Below, one piece after another: positions 8,296 through 16,787 of a DNA stretch of 64,000 nucleotides (within the stretch, counting starts at the first letter, position 1; each line of letters opens with the position of its first letter). The position numbers and the translations under genes were made by a program. The stretch spans positions 248,001 to 312,000 of the forward strand of contig NZ_SJKB01000003.1 in the NCBI RefSeq assembly GCF_004331465.1. The letters are read 5' to 3'. The notes below the pieces were generated by a model. The model was given only the letters and a program-made list of their open reading frames with translations. It was not told the origin of the DNA and did no database searches. The DNA comes from Kribbella pittospori. GTDB taxonomy: Bacteria; Actinomycetota; Actinomycetes; Propionibacteriales; Kribbellaceae.

Positions 8296-9288
8296 TTGTC
8301 CGAGTTCCTCGTCGACGCCGACACGCTGGCCCTGGCCCGGTTCGGGACGTCGCAGCTGACCGAGACCGTGTCCGCGCTGAAGCTGCTGGAGCGGCCGGTC
8401 GAGCCGTGGTTCCGGGCCTGGAAGGACCAGCACAAGGCGGCGTTCGACGCTCAGTTGGCCACCCGGCCGGTCTGGGCCGCGCTCATCGGGAACGCGTTCG
8501 GCCGGAGTTGGGTCGCCGACTTCCTGACCGTGCCACCGCTCGAGCCGGACCAGGAGCTGGCCGACGAGCTCGAGTTGCTGACGGTCCTGGACGACGACCA
8601 GATCCGTGCCGACCTCAGCGTCGTACGGACGCCGCTGCCGGAGATCCTGCTGACGTCGACGGGACTCGCGGATGAGGCGGCGGAGCTGCTGCGGTGGGTG
8701 TGGACGGAGACGGTCGAGCCGGACTGGCCGCGGCGGTTGCGGGTGCTGCAGGCCGACATCGTGTCGCGTACGTCGCGGCTCAGCGAGCAGGGGTGGTCGG
8801 GCGTACTGCGGGGGCTCGGTCCGGATGTCCGCTGGCTGGGGGACGGGCGGATCCAGGTGAACCGAGCGGACTATCCGCCGACCGACGTACGCGGGCGCGA
8901 CCTGATGTTCATCGCCGCGCACACGCAGGGTGTCAACGTCAGTTGGCGCAAGCCGGACCGGTTCGCGCTGACCTACCCGGTCACCGGGATCTTCGCCGGG
9001 ACCGAAGGGGCCGCCGAGCCGCTCGTGCAACTGCTCGGCCGCAACCGGGCCCGCATCCTGGTCGAGGCCGCGGAGCCGGTGAGTACGACGTTCCTGGTCG
9101 CGACCACCGGTCTCTCGCTGGCCACCGTCTCGGACCACCTGCGGGTGCTGACCGATGCGGGTCTGCTCGAACGTCGCCGGTCCGGCCGCTCGGTCTTGTA
9201 CTGGCAGTCCGACACCGGTCGTCGCGTCGTACGACGACCGGTGGCGGTCAGCGGACTTCGATCGGGCAGGCGAGCGGGAGGTCGTTGA
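8296..9288 (+). CDS. ArsR-family regulator with long N-terminal domain
   Basis: A 330-residue regulator. The first about 240 residues form an uncharacterised domain of the DUF5937 kind often fused to ArsR domains in actinobacteria. Residues about 250-310 form a winged HTH of the ArsR type (VEAAEPVSTTFLVATTGLSL, then ATVSDHLRVLTDAGLLERRR). It starts at TTG 8296, supported by GGAGG at 8284-8288 with 7 nt spacing; no ATG or GTG nearby is as well placed. It is divergent from the MFS transporter, its likely target. The C-terminal tail is basic and overlaps the end of the GH3 gene by 41 nt. Confidence 0.8.
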   Translation: MSEFLVDADTLALARFGTSQLTETVSALKLLERPVEPWFRAWKDQHKAAFDAQLATRPVWAALIGNAFGRSWVADFLTVPPLEPDQELADELELLTVLDDDQIRADLSVVRTPLPEILLTSTGLADEAAELLRWVWTETVEPDWPRRLRVLQADIVSRTSRLSEQGWSGVLRGLGPDVRWLGDGRIQVNRADYPPTDVRGRDLMFIAAHTQGVNVSWRKPDRFALTYPVTGIFAGTEGAAEPLVQLLGRNRARILVEAAEPVSTTFLVATTGLSLATVSDHLRVLTDAGLLERRRSGRSVLYWQSDTGRRVVRRPVAVSGLRSGRRAGGR

Positions 9289-11662
9289 CCGACGAGCCGG
9301 CGCGGAGCGTGAAGGTGCCGGGTTCGGTGGTCCAGCCGTTGTCCCAGTGCTCGAAGGTGTGGTTGTGGAGCTGCACCGTGAGCTCCCGCGCTTCGCCCGC
9401 GGCGAGACGTACGACGGCGAAACCGGCCAACCAGCGGGCCGGACGATCCACAGTGGTCGAAGCGCGCTCGGCGTACACTTGGACGACGTGCTTGCCGGCC
9501 CGGTCGCCGGTGTTGCGGACGGTCAGCGCGACCGACGACGGATCGACCGCGCGGAGGTCGGTGAGCTCCCAGGTCGTGTAGCCGAGGCCGTGGCCGAAGG
9601 CGAACGCCGGCTCGGTGCCGGCCTTCAGCCAGGCGCGGTAGCCGATGTGGACGCCCTCGTCGTACCGGACGATTCCGTCGCGTGGCGTCACGTCGATGAC
9701 CGGTACGTCGGCCTCCTCGCGCGGCCACGTGGTCGGCAGGCGCCCGCCGGGCTCCACGACCCCCAGCAGTACGTCGGCCAAAGCGTTGCCGTACTCCTGG
9801 CCACCGAAGTAGGTGACCAGGAGCGCGGCAACCTCGCCACGCCAGGGCAGCAGCACGGGCGAGCCTGCGTTGACGACCACGACCGTGCGCGGGTTGGCCG
9901 CGACCACGGCCCGGACCAGGTCGTCCTGACGGCCGGGAAGTGCGAGCGAACTGCGGTCGTAGCCCTCGGACTCGACCTTCGAGTTGGTTCCGACCACCAC
10001 GACCGCGACCTCCGCCGCCGCGGCCGCCGCGACGGCCTCGTCGATCAACGCCTGCGGGTCGGAGCGGTCCGGCTCGACGCCCACCGTGACGCTCATGGCG
10101 TTGCCGAGACTGCCGTCGCGCCTGGGGAGATCGACTTCCACCCGAACGTCGACGGTCTGACCGGCAGTCACCTCCAGCGGCGCCGAGATCGACGGCGGCG
10201 CCAGGAGCGCCGCACCGAGATCAGTCCCCACCGGTACGGCGACGTCGTCGCGGAGGAGCTTGCCGTCGGCAAAGATCCGGCCACGGCCGACGGACGCGAA
10301 GCCGAGCAGAACGGAGCCCGACTCGGTCGGGGTGTAGCTCGTGCGGAACTCGACGGTGGACGCATCGCCGATCGGTGCGCTACCGCCGAGATAGACCAGT
10401 GCGCTGGAGAGCCGGTCCTCGGCGAAGAACTCGGCACCCGCGGCGTCCAGGAAACGAACCCGTGCGCCCGGCTGCCCGGTCTCCGGATTGACCATGGTCG
10501 AGAGCGGTAGCTCGGCGACGCCTTCCTGCACGACGGCGCCGAGCGAGTAGGTGACCTCGGCATCCGGCAGCGCGGCCCGGAGGCCGTCGAGCGGCGAGAC
10601 CACGGACGACGGGATGACGGTTGCACTCCCACCGCCCTGGGTGCGCGCGTCCCGGGCGTTGTGGCCGATCACCGCCACGCGGGAAGGCGCGCTCCACGGC
10701 AACTCTCCGGTGTTCCGGAGCAGGACCGAGCCCTCGGCGGCCGCGGTCCGGGCGAATGCGACGCCGTCGACCTGCGGCACCTCGGCCGGCTTCTCGTAGC
10801 CCTCCAGCGCGCCGACCCGGGCAGCGAGCGCGAGCAGCCGCAGTACCTTCCGATCGATCGCCGCTTCCTCGACCTCACCGGCCCGTACGGCGTCGACCAG
10901 TGCATCACCCCACGCGCCGACCGGTCCCGGCATCGCCAGATCCTGCGAGTACTTAGCGCTCTCGACGCTGCGTACGGCGGTCCAGTCGCTCACCACGACC
11001 CCGTCGAAACCCCAGTCGGTGTTGAGCGGTGTCTCCAGCAGGTCGTTCTCCGTCGCGGTCGCCCCGTTGACCGAGTTGTACGCGCTCATCACCAGCCACG
11101 CCTTCGCCTCGGAGACCGCCTTCTCGAACGCGAGCAGATAGACCTCGCGTAGCGCCCGCTCACTCACCTCGACGTCGACGGTGAAGCGGTCGGTCTCGAA
11201 GTCGTTGGCGACGTAGTGCTTCGGCGTCGCGCCGACACCCAACTCCTGTACGCCGGCCACGTAGGCAGCGGCCAGGTCGGCAGTGAGCACCGGATCCTCG
11301 CTGAAGGCCTCGAAGTGCCGGCCACCCAGCGGGGAACGATGCAGGTTGATCGTCGGACCCAGCACGACGTCCACGTCCTTGCGCCGGGCCTCGAGTGCCG
11401 ACACGACGCCGTACCGGTGGGCGACCTCGACGTCCCAGGACGACGAGAGGGCGGTGGCCGACGGCAGGTTCAGTGATGGGTCGCGCTCGTCCCAGACGGG
11501 ACCGCGGACGCCGCTCGGCCCGTCGGAGAGAACCATCGAGCGCAGGCCGATGCCGGGCAGCGGATGGGTCGACCAGAAGTCCTGCCCGGTCAGGACCCGG
11601 ACCTTCTCCTCGAGCGTGAGGCGGCCGAGCAGTACGGCGAGATCGGCTGAGCTGGGGTTCAT
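9248..11662 (-). CDS. Glycoside hydrolase family 3 beta-glucosidase
   Basis: An 804-residue exo-acting glycosidase of GH3, removing beta-linked sugars from oligosaccharides; no signal peptide is seen, so it is probably cytoplasmic. The order is an N-terminal TIM barrel with the nucleophile Asp226 in GVVVSDWTAV, an alpha/beta sandwich domain (with a GGGSATV and HNARDARTQ region) interrupted by a PA14-like insert (about residues 400-540, with FADGKLL), and a C-terminal fibronectin III-like domain. The start is the ATG at 11662 (MNPSSADLAVLL); a longer frame upstream reads through the TetR gene in reverse and is not real. It is divergent from a TetR regulator with a palindrome between them, so oligosaccharide-induced expression is likely. 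Confidence 0.93.
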   Translation of the reverse strand: MNPSSADLAVLLGRLTLEEKVRVLTGQDFWSTHPLPGIGLRSMVLSDGPSGVRGPVWDERDPSLNLPSATALSSSWDVEVAHRYGVVSALEARRKDVDVVLGPTINLHRSPLGGRHFEAFSEDPVLTADLAAAYVAGVQELGVGATPKHYVANDFETDRFTVDVEVSERALREVYLLAFEKAVSEAKAWLVMSAYNSVNGATATENDLLETPLNTDWGFDGVVVSDWTAVRSVESAKYSQDLAMPGPVGAWGDALVDAVRAGEVEEAAIDRKVLRLLALAARVGALEGYEKPAEVPQVDGVAFARTAAAEGSVLLRNTGELPWSAPSRVAVIGHNARDARTQGGGSATVIPSSVVSPLDGLRAALPDAEVTYSLGAVVQEGVAELPLSTMVNPETGQPGARVRFLDAAGAEFFAEDRLSSALVYLGGSAPIGDASTVEFRTSYTPTESGSVLLGFASVGRGRIFADGKLLRDDVAVPVGTDLGAALLAPPSISAPLEVTAGQTVDVRVEVDLPRRDGSLGNAMSVTVGVEPDRSDPQALIDEAVAAAAAAEVAVVVVGTNSKVESEGYDRSSLALPGRQDDLVRAVVAANPRTVVVVNAGSPVLLPWRGEVAALLVTYFGGQEYGNALADVLLGVVEPGGRLPTTWPREEADVPVIDVTPRDGIVRYDEGVHIGYRAWLKAGTEPAFAFGHGLGYTTWELTDLRAVDPSSVALTVRNTGDRAGKHVVQVYAERASTTVDRPARWLAGFAVVRLAAGEARELTVQLHNHTFEHWDNGWTTEPGTFTLRAGSSVNDLPLACPIEVR

Positions 11663-11680
11663 GCGACGACTGTACGCTCC

Positions 11681-11703
11681 AAAACCGAGTATCGCTAGGT
11701 TTT
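11681..11703. promoter_or_regulatory. Palindromic operator between GH3 gene and tetR
   Basis: The arms AAAACC (11681-11686) and GGTTTT (11698-11703) form a perfect inverted repeat, with two further paired bases on each side inside (AG with CT). The site lies midway between the two divergent starts, upstream of the TAGCAT -10 of the TetR gene. It is the probable binding site of the TetR regulator at 11732. Confidence 0.6.
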
Positions 11704-11731
11704 CGTTCCGGGTCTCGGTAGCATCGCCCGC

Positions 11732-12319
11732 ATGGCTGCCAGAGGTCCGTACGCGAAGGGGGTCGCGAAGCGGGAGGAGATCCTGACCGCGGCACTCGAG
11801 GTGATCGCCCGGCAGGGCTACCGCAAGACCTCGACCAAGGAGCTCGCCGCCGCGGTCGGCCTGAGCGAGGCCGGTCTGCTGCACTACTTCGGGTCCAAGG
11901 AGAAGCTCTTCGAGGCGGTACTGCGGGCGCGCGACGAGGCCGACGTCGACCGGTTCGAGGAGTCGGACCTGATCGGCAAACTGACCGCGATCATCCGGCA
12001 CAACAGCGACGTACCGGGTCTGGTCCAGCTCTATTCGACGTTCTCGGCCGAGGCCGGCGACCCACAGCACCCGTCGCACCCCTACTTCGTGGAGCGGTAC
12101 GCACGACTGCGCGAATCCCTGGCCGACGCGGTGCGCGCCCGTCAGTCGGCTGGGACGTTCAGTCCGGCCGCGGACCCGGAGGTGATCGCGACCGTGCTGA
12201 TCGCGCTCTCCGACGGTCTTCAGGTCCAGTCGCAGTTCGGGCTGCCGGTCGAGCCGGCCGACCTCCTGACTCAGGTCGTGGGCCTGCTCGGTTCGGCTGG
12301 GGGAGCGGTGGATAGTTGA
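11732..12319 (+). CDS. TetR family regulator, probable repressor of the GH3 gene
   Basis: A 195-residue TetR regulator. The DNA-binding domain is at residues about 13-60 (REEILTAALEVIARQGYRKT, then AVGLSEAGLLHYFGSKEKLF). The C-terminal ligand domain resembles that of repressors paired with sugar-hydrolase genes in actinobacteria. A TAGCAT -10 element at 11719-11724 sits 7 nt before the ATG, so the mRNA is probably leaderless. The gene is divergent from the GH3 glycosidase, with a 23-nt palindrome in the gap, which makes local control very likely. The inducer is unknown. The CPBP protease gene follows after 3 nt. Confidence 0.88.
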   Translation: MAARGPYAKGVAKREEILTAALEVIARQGYRKTSTKELAAAVGLSEAGLLHYFGSKEKLFEAVLRARDEADVDRFEESDLIGKLTAIIRHNSDVPGLVQLYSTFSAEAGDPQHPSHPYFVERYARLRESLADAVRARQSAGTFSPAADPEVIATVLIALSDGLQVQSQFGLPVEPADLLTQVVGLLGSAGGAVDS

Positions 12320-12322
12320 GGC

Positions 12323-13126
12323 ATGACGAGCTCCGCGGGTGAGGCCGCCGGACCACCCGCGGCCCCCGTGGCCGATCGACGGGTCCTGACGAAGGAGATC
12401 TGGCTGGTCCTGGCGCTGTCGCTGGGCGCGTCGGCGCTCTCCGCGGTGATCTCGTTCACCGGTGTACTGACGTCGGCGAAGCCGATCAGTGGGCAGACGG
12501 CCGTCATCGTCGGTTCACGGGCGCCGGGGCGCCCGTGGCTGGACCTCACCTGGCAGGTGTTCGCGGTCGTCACCGCTCTGGTCCCGGTCGCGCTCGTCGC
12601 CCACTTCCTGGCCCGCGGGGGCGAGTCCCTGCACACCATCGGCTTCGATCTGCGGCAGCGCGTCCGCGATCTCGGCCGCGGCACCGCCGTCGCGGCCTGC
12701 GTGGGTGGAGCCGGGCTCGCCTTCTACCTCGCCGCCTACGCAACCGGCGCCAACCTGTCCGTCGACCCGTCCCAGCTGCCCGACTACTGGTGGCGCATCC
12801 CGATCCTGGTCCTCGTCGCCGTGCAGAACGCCGTACTCGAGGAGGTCATCGTCCTCGGCTACCTCAACCACCGGCTGGACCAGCTGGGCTGGTCGACCAC
12901 GCAGTCGACGGTCACCAGCTCGCTCCTGCGCGGCTCGTACCACCTCTACCAAGGCCTCGGCGGCTTCGCCGGCAACGTGATCATGGGCGTCATCTTCTGC
13001 CACCTGTACCGGCGCTGGGGCCGGGTCGGACCGCTCGTCGTGGCCCATACGTTGATCGATATCGCTGCCCTGGTGGGGGCGACGTATCTGATCGGCAACG
13101 TCGGCTGGCTGCCCGGCGGAGGGTGA
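12323..13126 (+). CDS. CPBP-family intramembrane metalloprotease
   Basis: A 267-residue membrane protein of the CPBP (CAAX protease and bacteriocin-processing, Abi) family. Diagnostic residues are the Glu pair E173-E174 in AVLEEVIVLGYLNHRLDQLG, the His in RGSYHLYQGLGG, and HTLIDIAAL near the C-terminus, together the metal-binding triad of this fold. There are six to eight hydrophobic segments. Bacterial CPBP proteins cleave membrane substrates or protect against bacteriocins; the target here is unknown. The gene starts 3 nt after the TetR stop and may be co-transcribed with it. Confidence 0.82.
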   Translation: MTSSAGEAAGPPAAPVADRRVLTKEIWLVLALSLGASALSAVISFTGVLTSAKPISGQTAVIVGSRAPGRPWLDLTWQVFAVVTALVPVALVAHFLARGGESLHTIGFDLRQRVRDLGRGTAVAACVGGAGLAFYLAAYATGANLSVDPSQLPDYWWRIPILVLVAVQNAVLEEVIVLGYLNHRLDQLGWSTTQSTVTSSLLRGSYHLYQGLGGFAGNVIMGVIFCHLYRRWGRVGPLVVAHTLIDIAALVGATYLIGNVGWLPGGG

Positions 13127-13176
13127 TCGAAACGACTGACACGTAACCGATCGGGGGTGGATCGGGTTGTGGATAC

Positions 13177-13479
13177 GTGACTGTTAACGGGGAAATCGCA
13201 AGTCCGCCCGAGATCGATCCGGGGTTGGCGGCCGCCGCACTGGCCGTCTTCGCCCACCGGCACGAGGTGGTCCATCTGCTCCACGCCGCTACCGACGAAC
13301 CGGACGCGCTGGCCCGCATCGCCGACCTGCTGCGCGTCGACGAGGCGACCATCGCCAGAGTCCTGGACCAGCCGCTGCGCTGGATGCTGCCGCAGTTCCG
13401 CACCGAACTGGAGGCCATAGCCGCCGCTCCACCACCGGCCACTGCACCAGAGCCCCAGCCCGAGCCGGCGACCCACTGA
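13177..13479 (+). CDS. Hypothetical small helical protein
   Basis: A 100-residue protein I cannot assign to a named family. It is predicted mostly helical and acidic in its first 75 residues (FAHRHEVVHLLHAATDEPDA) and has a Pro/Ala/Glu-rich tail. The RIADLLRVDEATIARVLDQP stretch looks like part of a helix-turn-helix or DNA-gyrase-C-like segment, but this is weak. The start is a GTG at 13177 without a convincing ribosome-binding site. Codon use matches its neighbours, so it is likely expressed. It is followed by the GNAT gene, which has its own promoter. Confidence 0.5.
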   Translation: MTVNGEIASPPEIDPGLAAAALAVFAHRHEVVHLLHAATDEPDALARIADLLRVDEATIARVLDQPLRWMLPQFRTELEAIAAAPPPATAPEPQPEPATH

Positions 13480-13542
13480 CCGCGCGCGGGGTGGACACCC
13501 CGTCCACCCCGCCGTCAGACCGGCTCCGGTTAGGTTTGGCGG

Positions 13543-14082
13543 ATGGAGACTCTTGGGGCGGACGTGCTGGAGATCGCGGACGAGTTGACCGAGGCGTACG
13601 TCGAGGTGTTCACGGCGCCTCCGTGGCAGCACCGGGATCCAACCGAGACGCGGGTCGCGTTCCGGCGGCGGTTGGAGGGCGACGCCCGGCGAGACGGGTT
13701 CCAGGCCTGGGTGGAGCGGTCCGATGACGGGCGCATCGCGGGGTTCGTGACCGGCTGGATCACGCCGGCGCCGTTCCGGACCGACCGGTCCTACGGGAGC
13801 GTGCAGAAGCGGATCGGGCCGGAGCAGGTCGAGGAGTTGCTGGTCGGTGGCTTCGAGATCGACGAGCTGGGGGTGCTCGCGCATGCCCGCGGGACAGGCC
13901 TCGGGCGGCGGTTGCTGGAGACCGCGACCCAGGAGCAACCGCGCGCCTGGCTACTGGCCTGGAACCAGAATCACGACACCCTCGCCTTCTACCGCAGGAT
14001 CGGCTGGCAAGAGCCACCCGTCCAGGGCCCCGAGACCGACATCGTCGTCTTCGTGTCCCCGAACCAGTCGATCAGAGGCTGA
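13543..14082 (+). CDS. GNAT family N-acetyltransferase
   Basis: A 179-residue acetyl-CoA-dependent transferase. The acetyl-CoA-binding motif A is visible as ELGVLAHARGTGLGRRLLE, followed by the motif B region WNQNHDTLAFYRRIGW. The acceptor (amine of an antibiotic, peptide or small molecule) cannot be read from the sequence. A TAGGTT -10 element at 13531-13536 lies 6 nt before the ATG, so transcription is probably leaderless and independent of the upstream small gene. Its last 11 nt overlap the convergent amidohydrolase gene. Confidence 0.83.
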   Translation: METLGADVLEIADELTEAYVEVFTAPPWQHRDPTETRVAFRRRLEGDARRDGFQAWVERSDDGRIAGFVTGWITPAPFRTDRSYGSVQKRIGPEQVEELLVGGFEIDELGVLAHARGTGLGRRLLETATQEQPRAWLLAWNQNHDTLAFYRRIGWQEPPVQGPETDIVVFVSPNQSIRG

Positions 14083-14803
14083 ACAGACTGGTGGCGTTCT
14101 GCCACATGATCGCTTCGTGCTCGTCCGGGGTCAGGTTGGCGGCTTCGAAGGCGCCCAGCGCTACCGAGGGGTCGATGAGCGTCGCGTCGGTGCCGAACAT
14201 GAGCCGAGAGTGGCCGATCTGCTCCAGCACCCAGCGGATCCGGTTGGCGTCGGGCGCGGACCAGCACGGCTCGAACCAGATGCGGTCCGAGCGGGACGCG
14301 GCCTCGGGCAGGTGCGGCCAGCCGAACGCGCCCATGTGGCCGGCGATCACCTGAGCGTCCGGGACGCGGGCCGCGACGTCGGCGAGATCGAGGACGTTGT
14401 CGCCCCAGGTGTGGACCAGAGTGGGCAGCCCGAACTCCGTGGTGAGTTCGATCGCGGCCTGCATGCCGGGGGAGGCGATCGGGGTGCGGCTGTATTCGGT
14501 GTGGATCTTGGCGCCGACCCACCGGGAGCGACCGTCCCCGGCGAGCAGTTCGTCGAGATCGGCCCGGGCCTCGTCCAGCCGGCGCGGGTCCACCACGAGC
14601 ATGCCGCGCAGTCGCGGGTCGGCCGGGAGTTGTTCCGCGAGCGAGCGGTTCCCCGCGGGTGCGTCGTACACGATCGCCTCGATCGCGGAGACCAGTTGGA
14701 GGTCGATGCCGAAGCGGTCGATCAGGTCGATGTTGACGTCGATGCTGCGCACGTCCATGGAGAAGAACCACGGACCCCAGTGCGCGTGTACGTCGATCAG
14801 CAT
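14072..14803 (-). CDS. Amidohydrolase-2 family TIM-barrel enzyme (metal ligands intact)
   Basis: A 243-residue metal-dependent hydrolase or decarboxylase of the Amidohydrolase_2 branch. Visible active-site residues are the N-terminal HxH in LIDVHAHWG, a Lys in VGAKIHTEY, His in LVHTWGDN, His in VIAGHMGAFG, and the terminal Asp in LMFGTDATL. Relatives act on lactones, pyrones or aromatic acids; the substrate here is unknown. It overlaps by 7 nt the gene for a second barrel protein that lacks those ligands, so the two are translationally coupled and may form a complex. It is the last gene of the five-gene operon starting at 20709. A gene of the same kind lies at 36802-37557. Confidence 0.85.
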   Translation of the reverse strand: MLIDVHAHWGPWFFSMDVRSIDVNIDLIDRFGIDLQLVSAIEAIVYDAPAGNRSLAEQLPADPRLRGMLVVDPRRLDEARADLDELLAGDGRSRWVGAKIHTEYSRTPIASPGMQAAIELTTEFGLPTLVHTWGDNVLDLADVAARVPDAQVIAGHMGAFGWPHLPEAASRSDRIWFEPCWSAPDANRIRWVLEQIGHSRLMFGTDATLIDPSVALGAFEAANLTPDEHEAIMWQNATSLFSL

Positions 14804-15525
14804 GCCGGCTCCAGGAGGTTGGTCAGGGACGTGCTGCCGGCCTGGGCGATCTCGGCGGGCGTGAGCTTCGAGGTCAGCAGGCGACGTACGACGGAATGGG
14901 TCTCGTGGAACGGCGTCCGGCAGCCGAGCAGCAACCGCTCGGCGCCGACCTCACCGGCGACGATCTCGAGCGAATCCGGCCCGGTGAGCATCCGGGTCGA
15001 GGTGTGGAACCCGCTCTCCGCGCGGGCGAGCACGATGAAGTCACCGAGGTGGTAGAAGTGCGTGTCGAGGAACACGACGCGCGCCCCGAGACCGCGGAAC
15101 GGCGTACCGATCTTGCGTACGTCGCCCTCCACGAAAATGGTCAGGTCCGCGTCCACCAGCAGCCGCACCACATGGTCGAACGACGGGAAGCCCGGTTCCA
15201 CACCCTGCGCGGTCGGCGCGAGCCGAATCGTCCGGGGCCGGTCCGGCTGGGCCAGGATCCGCTCGAGTTCTCGCTCGGCGCCGAGCACGTCCCGCAGGTC
15301 GAGCACCGGGGCCGCCGACCAGCCGTTGCTGTCGGCAACCTGCCGCGCCTCGTCGTTCCCGGTCGGTACGTCGAAGTGCACGGCCCGCAGCGAGGACACG
15401 ACACCACCGGAGATCCCGGTGGCCTTGAACACGTCCTGCACCGCGTCGGGGCGACTCCAGCGACCGGTCGTGACGTCGTGCCCGACCAGTACGTCGCAGT
15501 CCAGCAGGTGCGGGGTGTCGTTCAT
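14797..15525 (-). CDS. Degenerate amidohydrolase-fold protein
   Basis: A 242-residue protein with the overall strand pattern of an amidohydrolase barrel but without its metal ligands. The position of the N-terminal HxH is LLDCDVLVG, and the terminal Asp motif is RLLLGCRTPFH. A RAVHFDVPTGNDEARQVADS segment and VVFLDTHFYHLGDF retain barrel-like spacing. The ATG at 15525 shares one base with the stop of the DegT gene (TGATG), and the next gene overlaps it by 7 nt. The loss of ligands suggests a structural or regulatory partner of the intact amidohydrolase at 14072-14803. The equivalent pair in the second operon shows the same loss. Confidence 0.72.
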   Translation of the reverse strand: MNDTPHLLDCDVLVGHDVTTGRWSRPDAVQDVFKATGISGGVVSSLRAVHFDVPTGNDEARQVADSNGWSAAPVLDLRDVLGAERELERILAQPDRPRTIRLAPTAQGVEPGFPSFDHVVRLLVDADLTIFVEGDVRKIGTPFRGLGARVVFLDTHFYHLGDFIVLARAESGFHTSTRMLTGPDSLEIVAGEVGAERLLLGCRTPFHETHSVVRRLLTSKLTPAEIAQAGSTSLTNLLEPAC

Positions 15526-16757
15526 CAGGCCTCCCGGGCCAGTGCGCTGTGGACCTTGCGGATCGCGGCGACGATGTCGTCGACGTCCGCGTCGGTGTAG
15601 TTCTCGTTCCAGGGCAGGACCAGCAGCCGGCTGTTGATCAGGTCTTCGGCGTTCGGACACAGACCGGGCGGGTACTCGGTGTCCTGCAGCGGGAACTTGG
15701 ACTGTCCGTAGGTGATCCGCTCACGGACCGCGGGCGCGGCGTACAGCGGGCTGGTCAGATAGCCGCCGACCGCGGGCACGCCCTCGGCGGTCAGGGCCGC
15801 CGCCCACTCGCGCATGTCGCCCGCGACCTCCGGATCGATGATCAGCGGGTACTGCCAGTACACGTGATCGCCGCCGTCCGGTGGCGTCGTGATGCCGGCC
15901 AGGTCACCGATCCCGGCCGTGGCGCGTGCGGCGCCGGTACGACGATCGGCGACGATCTCCCGCACCCGCGACAACTGCGCGCGGGTCACCGCCCCGACCA
16001 ACTCGGTCATCCGGTAGTTGAGGGCGAGGAAGAGGTAGGTCCGCTCGTCGGTGTCGCGCGGCCAGCCCTTGTCGGCGAACAGCCGCATCCGCCGGGCCAG
16101 GGCCGCGTCGTCGGTGACCACGAGACCGCCGTCGCCGGCGCTGATGTGCTTGGTCTGCTGCAGGCTGAAGCAGCCGATGTGCCCGATCCGCCCGACGTAC
16201 GTGTCGCCGACCGGAGCGAGGTACGCCTGCGCGCAGTCCTCGATCAAGACGATCCCATGCTGATCGCACAGCTCCCGCAGTTCCCGGATCGGGGCCGGCT
16301 TGCCGAACAGGTGCACGGCCATCACGGCCTTCGTCCTCGGCGTGATCGCGGCGGCGACGGCGGCCGGATCGAGGTTGCCCGTGATCGGGTCGACGTCGGC
16401 GAACACCGGTACGGCGTTCTGCATCATGATCGGGAACACCGTGCCCATGTCGCTGATCGGCGTGGTGATGATCTCGTCACCCGGCTCCGGGTTCACCGCC
16501 GCGACCGCGAGGTGCAGCGCCGCCGTACCCGAACTGCACGCGACCGCATGCCCGGCGCCCAGCAGGTCCGCGAACTCCTGCTCCAGGGCGGGGACCTCGG
16601 TGCCCCAGGTCGCCGAGAGCATGCCGCTGCGCAGCACTCTCTCCACGGCCTTGACCTCCTCGTCGCCGAACCGGCGGCCGGAGGAGTCGAACACCGACGG
16701 CAGGGGAGTGGTGCGCACCGGCGTACCGCCGTCACGGGCGAGCGTGCTGTTGTCCAT
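15525..16757 (-). CDS. DegT/DnrJ/EryC1/StrS family PLP enzyme
   Basis: A 410-residue fold-type I PLP enzyme of the sugar aminotransferase family. The Schiff-base Lys is K203 in GCFSLQQTKHISAGDGG, and the phosphate-binding GTAALHLA motif and the IEDCAQA Asp that holds the pyridine nitrogen are present, so it should be active. The family transfers an amino group to or from keto-sugars or keto-cyclitols. Here the setting is not a capsule or antibiotic cluster but an operon with secreted propellers and amidohydrolases, which suggests removal of an amino group in catabolism. It starts 30 nt after the upstream propeller gene ends. A paralogous setting is at 37554-38765. Confidence 0.88.
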   Translation of the reverse strand: MDNSTLARDGGTPVRTTPLPSVFDSSGRRFGDEEVKAVERVLRSGMLSATWGTEVPALEQEFADLLGAGHAVACSSGTAALHLAVAAVNPEPGDEIITTPISDMGTVFPIMMQNAVPVFADVDPITGNLDPAAVAAAITPRTKAVMAVHLFGKPAPIRELRELCDQHGIVLIEDCAQAYLAPVGDTYVGRIGHIGCFSLQQTKHISAGDGGLVVTDDAALARRMRLFADKGWPRDTDERTYLFLALNYRMTELVGAVTRAQLSRVREIVADRRTGAARATAGIGDLAGITTPPDGGDHVYWQYPLIIDPEVAGDMREWAAALTAEGVPAVGGYLTSPLYAAPAVRERITYGQSKFPLQDTEYPPGLCPNAEDLINSRLLVLPWNENYTDADVDDIVAAIRKVHSALAREA

Positions 16758-16787
16758 CGAAACGCGTCCTCACGTGGTTGAGGTTGC

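Noticed and set aside
12946..13938. Reverse frame covering the small hypothetical and GNAT genes
   Set aside because: It crosses two genes with promoters and has no recognisable domain.
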